64,000 bases of DNA from Asterochloris sp. CNOR1 (lineage: Eukaryota > Chlorophyta > Trebouxiophyceae > Trebouxiales > Trebouxiaceae). The position numbers and the translations under genes are program-made. This document shows positions 9,938 through 21,900 of the stretch, one piece after another; position 1 is the stretch's first letter; every line of letters starts with the position of its first letter. The stretch is from assembly GCA_963969365.1 (NCBI GenBank), contig OZ017746.1, positions 3,906,001 to 3,970,000 of the forward strand. Direction: 5' to 3'. Below the pieces are notes generated by a model. It saw nothing but the letters and a program-made list of their open reading frames with translations, ran no database searches and was not told where the DNA came from.

Positions 9938-12900
9938 ATGGCTCAAGGCGTGGAGTTTGGCTTCGTGCCCAGCCAGGTCATCAGGGACCTGAGGGACATT
10001 GGCAACTGGAAGGTGATGCCCTGCACACATCCTGCAGTGCTGTTGATTCCTCACATTGAACTGCGGAGGTGCTTATGTTGGCAACTGACAGACATCCCTG
10101 TCCCTCATCTGGTTTGCCGATCAGCCTTTGGCAGGGCAGGCGCTTGCCCAGGCCACATTGTGCTCATCTGCAAAGGCAGTCGTCACCATGAAGGGCTCTT
10201 TCTGCCTCCCATCAGCCGGGCTGCTGCAGGCAGCCTGTCCTGGTAAGCAATGTTCTGGCCGTGAACAAGCAGTGCACACTGATGCTGCAGGTCCGCGCGC
10301 TGGCCATCGATGCGCTGCAAGCAGCGGTAGGCAGCGTGTCAGACAAGCTGCAGCTGCTGCCGACGCTGTCCAAGTTCATTCAATTCCTGATGTTGCTGCT
10401 GGCCGATCCCAACTTCAAGATCAGCCTGTCCACCATGCAAATCCTGGGGGACCTCATCACCAAAGTGGGCTACGACATCAAGCCCTACCTGGGGTGAGGC
10501 TTTGGCCCTTGCTGACAGTCGAGCTCTGACATGCTGCCTTGCCAGGGAGTGCTTGCCCCATTAGCAGCATGACCTACACCCCGCCCATGAAGAGGCGCCA
10601 GTCCCTCTGCATGCAGCTGCCAGACAGGCGGCCTCCCAGGTCTGGCTGCTCTGGCGACATGTCCGGCACAGCAGCCACCTGTGCCCTGTGGGCATGATCA
10701 GAGCTGCCTGCACTCGCCATGCCTGATGGGTGAGGTGGCCATCTCGTTGTGACAAGTAGCGGTGCCTGCTGGCTGTCACGCTGTGACATGCACCGCGGCG
10801 CACAGCATGCCTGGCTTATCAAGGTGGCAGTCTGATGCAGCCCCCATGGCTGCAAACCCCTGGTCCTTATGCTGCTTTCTTGGGCGCTGACAGGTGGGCA
10901 AGCCTATCAAAGATGACATTGGCCTGAGATTGGCCTTGGCAGCAGGATGCCTCTCACTGTGCAAGCCTGGCCTGTCACAGTCTATCACACCTTGAGAATG
11001 CTGATATCGCTGGTGCCAGCTGGCGTCAGGGCCATCATGCTGGGCATGCGTCGGCAAAGCTGCCTGGCAATGTCCCTGATGACACATGCTTGCCTCTGGC
11101 TGCATGCACGTCACAATGGGCCTGATTGACAAGGCCTGCACTGACAGCTCCTGAGCAGCTCCTCGACAGAGCATGTCTGCCTCTGTCTGCAGGATGTCAA
11201 GCCCAGCATGGTTGCTACGGCCTGCCTTGAGGGTCTGGGGCAAGGTCTTTGACAGCGTGTGCATACCTCTGTCTGCAGAGACGTCATGCCCGGCCTGATT
11301 GACAAGCTGGGCGACAACAAGATCGTGGTCCGCCAGGCTAACACACGCGTGCTGAAGATGCTCATGGAGGTGCTGAGACCTCGAGCGGTCCTGGAGGGCC
11401 TGTCTGGCGCCCTGCTCCACAGCAACTGGCGTGTTCGGGAGGAGGCAGTCAACATGTTCACCCTGGTGAGGTTGGGCAGCAGAAGGGCTTCCTCCTTGAG
11501 GGCCGATGATGGCTGCTCTGTGCTGGTCAAGCCCCAGCATGGACGCAGTGTATCCAGGAGTAGCAAGGGGTTGTACTGGCACGTCGGCAGGACATGGAGG
11601 GTGTGCATGAGAGCCTGGATGCACAGGTTGCAGCGCCTTGTTTTGGGTCAGCCTGACTTTGGGCCCCAGAAAGACAACATCACAGCCTTCTAGCTGCACC
11701 TCAGCCATTACGAAATGCGGGAGCCTGTTGCCTTGTCTAGCTGCTGCATCAAGCCTCAGCCGCTGTCTGCACCTACTGCCGCCCTGCAGGACCTGTGCTC
11801 AGTCAAGCGGTTTTGAGCGCGTGCAGATCTGTGATCTCCCCTTTATTGGTTATGCGAGCTGTGCAGCTCTGCAGCCCACCTGCTGTGTCAGACATCTGTG
11901 TGTTAGGGCTCAGTCGTTCTTCTGCTTGCTGGCTGCGGCAGCAAAACTTCTGCTGAGTAGAGCATCTGCACGTGCAGGCTCTGCTGTCCTTCCGGCGAGA
12001 TGAGTTCACATTTCCCTTTGTGGTCAAGTCGCTGGTGCAAGCCATTGATGACCCCAAGGAGAGGGTCAAGCTGGCGGCTGTGGAAGCCATGGCAGTTGTG
12101 AGCAGCATGGTTGGCTCGCAGACGGGGCCGCTGCTGAGCGCTGTGGGGGCCACAGAGAGTACCCGGAGCCTGCTGAATGAGCGCTTTGCCAACAAGGCCC
12201 TGCCCAGTCTGAATGCGGACGACCTGGTGGAGCATCAGGTGGGCTGCAGCAACTTGCCACTCACAGCACCTGACAGCGCTCGCATCCCACTGCATGGGCG
12301 CTTTGCGGCAAGGACGCTGTGCAGCCTGAATGGGATTGAGATCTGGTGCAGCACCATGTGGCTAGCACTCACAGGAGATGCTTGTTGCTAGGCTGCACTC
12401 ATAAAGCCATTGGCATCTGGGCTGTGCACACGGGGGTTGATGCTGGGATGCACTCAGAGCAAATAATAGTCACAGAGAGGGTGTGGCAGTTACAGGCGGC
12501 GTGTTGTTGCAGGGAGCACTTGTGAGAGGTGCCTTCCCTAAGCCTGTACGCTGCATTGCGGCAGATCTGATCAGCCAGTTCTGATGACTGCGGGTCCGCA
12601 TCAGTCTGTACTCAGGCTCTTGAACAACAATCATGGGACTCATAGGTACTCTAGGTACTCTGCTGCCAGTAGTATGGGTGACACATGCAGGCCATCAGCT
12701 CCAGGCTTGCTGCCAAGTGCCAGGTTGTCGAGTTCGCCGTCCTCCTGCAGTCACGTGCAGGCCTGGGGAAGGCCCTGACACCTCCAGGCTGTCGTTCACC
12801 AGGCTGCCTGCGCAACATCTCCAGTGCGCCAAGCTGCGCTGCCTGCTGCAGGCCCACGCACGCCCAGCCAGCGCGGCGGGGCCCACCCTGACTCAGGTGA

Positions 12901-15900
12901 TGGTGGGCACCGATGCAGCCCTGCCCCCTCAGGCTTCCCAGCACCACCTCCCCCCCTCAGCCTCCAGGCAGTCCTACAGCCAGCCCTGGAGCAACGCGCT
13001 CGCGCCAGCCAGGCTGCTGCGAAACAGCAGCAGCGGGCCTCGGGGGCGCTCCTCTGATGGTGAGTAATCCCTAAATAACCTAGATTCTGTTGCTCAGTGG
13101 GTCCCTGTGCTGCACGCTCCAAAGGCCCTCTGAGGTCAAGCGGTGCCAGCCAAGGGGGTGAGGCAGCATAGGGCAGCAAAGCGGCTGCTGGCGCTGGTAT
13201 ACACTGCGCTGGCCAGCAGTCTAGCTGGCAAGCCTGAGGGTTGGGTGCGCAGTGGAGTGCTTCCAGGGTGTCCCTCTGCCTACCTTTGGAAGTGAGAAAC
13301 TCCTGAATGCACCTTTGCTCCATGTCTGTCGATGGCTATGCCGCCGCTCTGGTATTGACGAGGTGGCATCTACTCGGACGCTGGACTCCTCATCGCCCCT
13401 TTCGACCGCTGCTGGATGAGATGCATGCAGCACTGTGCTTTTTGACTGGTGCAGGTGTAGGTGCAGAGACGGGCCCCAGCAGCAGCAGCTCCCTGGACGG
13501 GGATAGGGTGGACGGTCTCGGTGTGGTGGGAGTTGGCGCACCCTCAATGCTCAGCAGCGGGTACAGCCAAGAGAGCGGGCAGCCTGCAGCTGGCAGGGCG
13601 GTAGGCAGCACTGCAGGGCAGGCAAACGGCCACGGCCACCCCTCTGCTGAGAAGGGCTCGGGGGGGTGGCCACAGCCTGGGCGGTGGGGGCCCCAGCACG
13701 GGCAGCACGCACAGGCGGCGCACCAGCCGGGAGCTTCCCTGGCTGTCCGTGGTCAAACCTGGCGAGGGTCTGGAGCCCACTGCAGCCCTGTCGTCTGGCT
13801 CAGGGCAGCTCGCCAGGGGCCAAGCAGCCAGCATGTCACCTGAGAGGGAACCTGCGCTGTCTCCGGGCGTGAAACTGGGTTTGGGGCTGCAGCAGGCCGT
13901 CGGTGAGGAGCGCTACAACCCGCTGGCGATCACTTACAGCAACCTGCAGCCCCTAGCCCAGCTGGACGACTCACCGAGTGTGGCTGGCGGCCCGCACAGG
14001 GGACCCTCGCTCAGCCCCAGCGAGCAGCACCACAGCTTGGCTAGCAGCCTGAACCGGGGCCCTTCAACAACGTCCAGCGTGGGATCGCCCCTACCATCCC
14101 CCACCGAGCAGCTCTTGCAGCCGCGGCAGGGCGTCCAGGCAGCCATTGTTAGCTCGCCTGTTGACGACTTCAGCCATGCCTCTGGCGGCGCCTCCGCGCG
14201 GCGGCAGCTGTTTGCAGAGGCCCTCGGCCCCAAGCAGAAGCAGGAGCAGCACAAGCCACTGGGGAGAGCGGCAGACTGGTTCATCAAGGCTGAGGGGTTG
14301 CCTGGGCAGTCAGGGAGCCCCACGCCTGCCGCTGGCACCGACCGGTGGAGTCTGTCCTGGGAGGTGAGCCCAGCTGCATAGGCATTGCTTTTGATGCTTG
14401 AGGAGCTTTGTAGCCCAGGATCTGTGCAACAGCTGAGGATTCCTGCAACAGCTGATGACGTGACTAAGGCCCTTGCCTTTGGGATTGGCCGTTCTTCAGG
14501 GGCGAGCAATCCTTGTCCTGACAGTTTCCAGAGCTGCTGGGCATCCATCCTGTTGTGCACATGACATGCTAAATAAGGTTTTTCTGAGAGCCGAGAGGGT
14601 ATTGTGGGTCATGTCTCCTGCATCAGGCACACGAGGAGAGTTGAACCACTTGCCCAGCTGCTCTGCAGCAGTGTGAGTGGCTGCTGCGCAGCAAGCCTAC
14701 AATCAGCGCCAGCACTTGCATCTCTGCTGCCTTGGGACGCAGACTCTGACATACTCCCCGCCGAACCCAGCTGCAGGCCAAGCAATCCCTGCCGAGCCCG
14801 CCTGCCTCCTGCCCAGCTGCTGCCCTTGCAAGCCCCTTACGGAGGCCACTGGCCCCAGCTGCAGGTCAAGCAGCCCCTGCAGAGCCTGTCGCCGGAGAAG
14901 CGCCCGGCCCCCTTGGTCTCCCCCTTCCAGGGCGCAGCCGGCGGGCGAGCCCACAGCGCCTACAGCACAGAGCGGCACTCCGGCCGGGCAGGGCTGGCTG
15001 CCCAGGCGGAGGCAGGGCTGGCACCCAAGCCCCTCACCCTGGAGGAGGTCCCTGAAGGGCGCCCAGGGGCAGGGCTGGAGCCGGCCTGCAGCAGCCCCAG
15101 CCGTGTGGGCATGAAGCTGCAGCACCTGAAGCAGCGGCAGCAGGTGGGGCAGGGTGTCATGTTCCACCTGCAAGCTCTCCAGCTGCCGTCTCACAGCTGC
15201 ACAGCAACGTGACTCTGCCTGTCTGACCGTTTCCAGCGCGTGTGCTGGAGGGGACCACGCTTGCTTTGCGACCTCGCCTCAACACACCTGGGCTTTACTC
15301 GACCTACTGCCTGTCAGGCAGACGTGCAGCAGCACCTGCAGCCACCATCTTGACTGCTAGCTGTGCATGTGCAGGAGGCGAGGCGTGTCATGAGCGCCAA
15401 CGCTGCTCTGCAGCGTCCAGCCGCCGGCCATGTGGACGGAGTCCAGGGCGCTCAGCTCAGTCACCAGAGCCCAGGTACAGCAAATGATGTGCTCTGTTCA
15501 TGTCGTGACTGCCTCTGCACAGTGCTGGCAGCTGCACTGGCTTGCACACACCAAAATGCTCCGTCACCAGAGGGTTGCCGCCCGCCCTGCTTTTGCAGGA
15601 CATCTGTTCTTGCGGCATCGTGTCACTGCCTCTGCACAGTGTGCATTGGCTGCACTGGCTTGCACAAGGCAATGCTTGGTGACCAGGAAGTTGCAGCATT
15701 TGCGGGGCTCTGTCCTTCTGGTGGGTCCTCATGTCATTTGCTGCACATGGGTGCCTTTCTGCTGCCCAGGCATGCTGCTTGAGCACCACCTGCCACGCAA
15801 GTTTGTATGTGGCCGGCCTGTGTGTCCTCCCTTTTAGAGATGCCTGAACTCTGACTCAGCCCTGAAGTTGATTGCTGCCGATCTGCAGGTGTCAGCCGCA

Positions 15901-18900
15901 GCCTGGCAAAGACGCCGTACGGCGTGGGGCCACTGGAAACAGCCCCCCACAGCCCCTCCCCTAACAGCCCAGGTGGGGCGATGGAGCAGCTGGCCTGGGG
16001 CAGCAGCCGAGCCAGCACATATCAGAGCGTGCGTGGCAGCCTCCCGGATGGTGCGACTGCCACCAGCAGTGGCAGGGCTAAGGACTCGATGGACACCTGG
16101 AGTGAGGAGCTAGGGGGTGGCGGCAACATGAGGTCGCTGGTGAGCAGCCGCAAGAGTATCATGCCCATGGGCAGCTCAGTGCAGGCGTGGCGGTGCTGAG
16201 GGCGGCATGGCCCCGTCTTGTTGCTGGGGGACACTGGGCTGCCTGCCGTTCACCCTGCCTGCGCCGCACCAAGTGGAGATCGGGGGATGCATGAGGCTAT
16301 CGGTGGGCCTGTGGGGTTCTGGGCCAGTTGCCAGGCGTCTGGACAGAAGGCACTGCTGGTGGCCTTGTCAACTTTGCACCACTGCCCAAGGCTTGCGTCA
16401 CCAGCTGGCCCAAGCCCCATGGCTGCTTGTCTGCCAGCTGTCACGTGCGATCTGCGGGCCAGAACACCAGTTCCTGTCATGCCAGCAGAGGGTTTGGCTG
16501 GACAGACAGCAGCAAGTGATGCACACCATTCATGTTCGGCCCCTGCAATGTGCAGGGTGTGAAGCTGGGCGGGCGGGAGCACCTGAGGGTGGTGCCCCCA
16601 ACCTCCCTGCCCTACAGCGAGGGCTTTGACAGCCCCGCCAAAGACTCGCCCACCAGCAGCACTTCGTCCGCCTCCCTGGGAGCGAGGTCAGCCCCAAACC
16701 CTCCAGCCCTAAACCCTCCATGGCCTGCACTCCAACAAGGCTTTCGCGGCGCAGGCCATGCAGGGGCCCCTGATGCAATGGCGCCTCTGCGCTTGCACAC
16801 TGTTGGTATCGCCGTGCTCCTGCAATGGTGCCCACAACCTTGCTGGACAGCACTTTGGTCTGCTTCCCTGAAAGACAGCTCAGCACCAGTGCTTGCGCCC
16901 CCTCTTCACCTGCCTGACCCTGGCTCGTCCCACCAGCAGCACTGTGTCAGCCTCCTGGGAGCCAGGTGGGCATGGTTGTGCCCGTGCACAGTCCAGCTGC
17001 GTGCCTCACACTGCCGCCGCAAAGCGTGTCATGCTGGTCACAGCGCCTGGATGCTGCTGCTGTGTAGCAAGCTCAAAGGGTTGCAAGGCACCAGCAGCAA
17101 TGCTGGCCCTGCTGTGCATGGTCCAGAAACAGTGCATGCTGCCAGGCAGCACACCACCCTGTGTGGCTGGCACCCTGGAGCAGAGGCAGCAAGACGCCTC
17201 AGCAGTCTTTGTAATCGGCTGGATCAACCCCTTCTGCAAAGAGCTTGCTCCTGACTCCACACCTTGCCACACCCCCACCACCATGCATATTGAGAAGGTG
17301 GCAACAGCTTGTGCTGCTTTGGCTGCTCAGGCTGCTCAACGAAATGCAGCTGGTGGCATCAGTGAGACAGGCCCTGCTGCCGCCGTTGCACAGCCCTCCA
17401 CATCTTGAGGCCTCACAGAGCAGCCACATCAGTCAAGGGCAGAGCCCCACATGTTGCTGCTGTCGGTGCAGTTGCTGTGGTGCCAGCACCCCCAGCTGCT
17501 CATAAGCACAGACCCCAAGGCCCCTGCTGGTCTCTGCCCGCAGGTATGCTGACGCCTGTACTAGCCCCAGGCGTGGGCACGCCCTCGTGTAAGGCTCCTG
17601 CTGTGTGCCGCGTGCAGGTATGCCGATGCCTACAGCAACCCTAGCACCCCTGGCGTGGGCACGCCCTCCCGTATGAGGCGAGGCCCCTCTGCTGCCACAG
17701 CAGGGGACCCAGGGCTCAGCGGGATGGGCAGCCTGACTCCCTCAACCTCCGCTGAGGACATGGTGGGGGTGGAGGACCTGCAGCCCTGCGCAAACCCAGA
17801 GGGTATGCTGCAGGGCGTGCTGCAGCAGCTAGGGGAGGCCAATGTGGCCAAACGCAAGGAGCTGGATTGGCAGGCGCAGAACCAGGTGGGTGGTGTGCAG
17901 GCCTTCAGAAATGTGCTGCCTGGTGGCCTACATCAGTGACCTGAAGCCACAGCATGAACAGCAACCTTTTACACACCCGCCTGCGCTGCAGGCTCTCAAT
18001 GACCTGCGCCGCCTGGTGCGCCACCACTCGCAGGTGCTGCTGCCGGCGATGCATGCCATGGTCATTGCTGCGCTGCCAGCCATTGATGCGCTGCGCAGCA
18101 TTACGGCCAAGTTTGCGATGGCGCTGTTCCAGGTGAGACGCAGGGCCACTGCGTGGCTGGCAGGTCTGAGGTGCTGGTGGCCTGCTTTTGCGGGGGCCAG
18201 CAGCCCCCTGCAGGAGCTGTGCCAAGCAATAGGGCAGTCAGAGTGCCATGTCGCCCTAGAGAGCTGGCGAGGTGTTCCAACAGCTCCCCTGCCTTCTGCA
18301 GAAGCTGCTTCAGCCCCTATAGGGCAGGGATGCTAGCGTTGGCAGCTGCATTGCTTGGCCCAATGAGCAGCAGCAAAGGGTGAACGAAAGCTTTGACCAG
18401 ATGCCACAGTGTCCTTCAGGAGCAGTAGTCCATGAACTACCCTCATAGCGCCGTCCACAGCCTCTGGGTACCTTTGGGCTGTGTCCGCTGCCGTACAGGA
18501 ACTGATCGTAGACCCCTGGAGAGCGCCAACAGCCCACTCTGCCGTTCAAACGCTGCCAAACAGCCCTCTGCCCCCTGCAGGACCTGGTTCAGATCCTGGG
18601 GCAGGCAAGCGAGAGTTGTGTGTCGCTGCCCTCTGCAGGAGCTGTTCCAAACACTGGGGCGGGCCAGTGAGAGCGAGCTGGAGCACATCGTGCCCATGCT
18701 GGCCAAGAAGGCTGGGGAGGTGTCCAACGCGGGGCGCGACACCTTCCTGGCGGCCGACGCCGACCGGACGCTGGCGGTGCTGGTGGAATGCTGCAGCGAG
18801 GGGAGGGTGGCGGCTGCCCTGCTGGGCTGTGTCGCTCACAAGAGCCCCCAGACACGCGCCAAGGTGGCAGCCCACCTGGACTCGGTGGCTCAGGGCGAGC

Positions 18901-21900
18901 ATGGCCAGCGCCTGGCAGGTGAGGGCTCCTGGGTTGGGCTACATCGGCAGTGTTGACAGGCGCTACATCAGCGATGTTGACCGGCAGCTGCAGGAGCAGC
19001 ACACAGGAAGGCCTGCTTGAGGGCGCTGCAGCTGCGCTAGGCTGCCCTGCTGGGGCATGTGGGGCACAAGAGCCTTCAGATGCACAGCAAGGCGGGGCTC
19101 GTCCTGACTCAGTGTCTCATGTGGGCAAGGGCAGCTCCTGGCAGATGAGGCTCAGAAGTTGGCTGCACTGGCACACGTGGGCTAGAACTGCTGAAACAGG
19201 GTACGGCAAGGCGTTCTGCAGGGCAGCGCTTTTCAGCCTGGCCACTCAGCCAGGGTGTAGGGCGCCCGAACCGTCTAGGTGTGTGAACAGGTGATGGCCC
19301 AACCTGACTCAAACTCTCTTGAGAGTACAAGCAGTGCATGGCAGGTGAGGTCTGCAAGTCATGCTTGGGATGTAGAAGAGGCCTGTGCAGCACCGCTCAG
19401 CATCGGCTTCATGTGGCGCCAGTTGGCATAACAACCCATCATGCCTCCTGGTTGTCTGTGTCTCCTGCAAGAGGTTCTGCCGCAGCCAGAGCCCTGGCTG
19501 CAGCTTGACTGGGGGGTCCTGGACCAGGTGTGCAAATTAGCTGGTTAGTGGCATCCTCACCTGCAGCCTGCTCCACCCTGCTGGGGAAGGGGTCGAAGGC
19601 ATGCTACCAGCCATCAAATGTGACTGCCTGTGCCTCTGCAGCCTGCCCTGGCCTGCTGGAGAAGGTGTTCAAGGCAGCTACCTCCTTCCTGGAGGAGGGC
19701 TCTCTTGACACGCGCACCTACGGGAAGCGCCTGATCTGGGCTGTGCGCGGCCTGGTATCCGGGGAGGAGCTCAAGCGCCTGGCTGCCCGCGCGGGGCCGG
19801 ACAGCAAGCAGAGGAAGGTGTGGGAGGTGCTGGACTCGGCGGGGCCGCCGCCGCCGCCGCTGAAGGCCGCCTCCAGCGCTCGGTGAGCTGCAGGGCCGCC
19901 TCCCCTCCTCCACTGTGAGCCAGCAGGTAGCATGCAGCACAACACAGCGTGCAGCAGGGCCACACAGCAAGCAGCATAGGCTGCTGATCGGCGCTTGCAG
20001 TGGTGGGTGAGCCTGGTGGGGGGCAGCGAAGCAATTTCGTGAGGGGCAAGGGGTGGATGGCCTACAGGGTGCAGGGCTGCTGCTGAGGCAACCTACAGGA
20101 CACGACGCGCCTGTGAGGGGGTGCCTGTGGGGCAGAGCAGTCATTATTGAGTCAGCATGGCAGCCTGGGAGAGACTGGATTCGGCAAGCCACCCCCAGCT
20201 CAGCGAGTAAGGGGCCTGTGGTGCCGTACCAGGGCGCTGTGCATACAGCATGCGTCGAGCGACAGCTGATCAAGCAAAGCAAGAACCAGCAGGCAGTACC
20301 CAGCAGGTGACACGCCAGGACATGACAGGTGTCACGTTGACAATGCTGCTGCCCTTGGAGGCACACCCTGAGTCACCAAAGCTTCTGCTTTGCTGGGCTG
20401 GCTTCCAGGCCTGGCTTGCTGGGCTGCGTAGGACGTCAGAATTGGTGAGGCGGCACAGCAGCCTGTGGGGTGAGCAGCACACAGCTTGACAGCCGCCCTG
20501 TTGAAGAAGCTGCCTTCTGCTGGGCCAGGGAAGGCCCTCACCCCCTGATCTTGCTGCCACAGTCTGCCTGGCTGGTGCAGGACGCCGGCTTCTCGGGGGA
20601 GCCGCGTGGGGTCCGCAGCCGGCCGCTCGGACGTGGCGGGGGTGCCGCCGTCCCCCAGCGCCATTAACCCTGCCACGCCCAACCCCCTGCGCACCCCCCC
20701 ACGTGGCACCCGCAGCCCTCTCACCAGAGGTGACCCGACCCTGAGAGGCAGTCTGACGTTTGCTTGAGCCACAGCTTTGCTGTCCCAAGAGGGAGATGGT
20801 GCCTGCATCAAGCTGCTTCATGTCGATCTTGGTGAGAAGGCAGAGCGGCCAGCTGCCTTGTGGCGGCATGTGCAACCTGCTCATACGTGTTGCATCTTGA
20901 AAGCAAGCTTGAAGGCTACAATGAGAAGCTTCAGCTTGTGCGCAAGACGCAACACGTATGCGTAAGTAGACCATGCTTTGTACATGTGCCTGCGATGTAT
21001 CAATGGCCAGCATTGCCTGCAGCAGCCAGGTGAGAGGTGGGTAAGACAGTTCCATCTGCAGGCAAGCATTCTAGCACGCACTCAGCAGCATCACATTTTC
21101 CTGCAGATCAAGAATGCTCAGTGAGCCCTCTGTTTGATTGTTGCAACATGCTTCTGAATAGGTGCTCCCTCAGCGCGTGCAAGATGTTGCAGGCTCGGTG
21201 CCTGCAGGCACCATCTCGGCCGGAGAGGACATGTTCAGCCTGCCCAGCACATCAGGGGCTGAATTTGACGGCAGCAGCAATGGTGGACTGACTGCCTTCC
21301 AGTCAGCAAGCCAGCAGGGCTCCTCTGCAGCAGCAGCAGGACCTACCAGCGGCGCAGCAGTGGCCCGCAGCCCTGGGGGATGGCTGGGGGTGAGACGGCC
21401 AGCCAGAGTACCGCGGGGCAGCACCAGCAGCGATGGGGGAAGCGGCAACCTGGCCCCGCGCATTGCTGTGGGGGGCAGGCTCAGCAGTGGAGGCGCTTCA
21501 GAGGCTGATGCTGAGGTAACGGATGTGGCTTGACCCAGCCCTGATCCACAGGCAAGTGCTTGCCCAGCAGGTAAGTACCTGACAGCCACATGCCATTAGC
21601 TTGCAGGCGCTGCGGCCCAGCATCAACCGCAGCAGGGAGCCCGCAAAGCTCTCTGTGCACGGACCAGGTGGAACGTTGCACAGCAAGCATTCGCCCAAAA
21701 ACTCTGTCTCACCTGCAGCAGCAGCGGCAGCTGCAACACAGCAACTGAACTTCTCGGAGCCGCTCCCACAACTTGGGGCTTTGCTACATCACTGCATGAT
21801 GTGGTCAAATGCAGCGGCTGCAGCCCCAGCTGCACCGTGGAATGGGCTAAGCTCATGCATTGTGTGATCCGAACAAAGGTAACACAGGTCGGGATGGTCC

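Noticed and set aside
10776-11708. 310-residue minus-strand ORF
   Set aside because: Antisense to crescerin TOG exons and introns, with no family-like sequence.
16690-16722. Telomere-like ccctaaaccct
   Set aside because: A single unit inside Pro-rich crescerin linker coding sequence (PNPPALNPP); not an array.
20270-21055. 261-residue minus-strand ORF
   Set aside because: Antisense to crescerin linker exons and composed of low-complexity shadow sequence.
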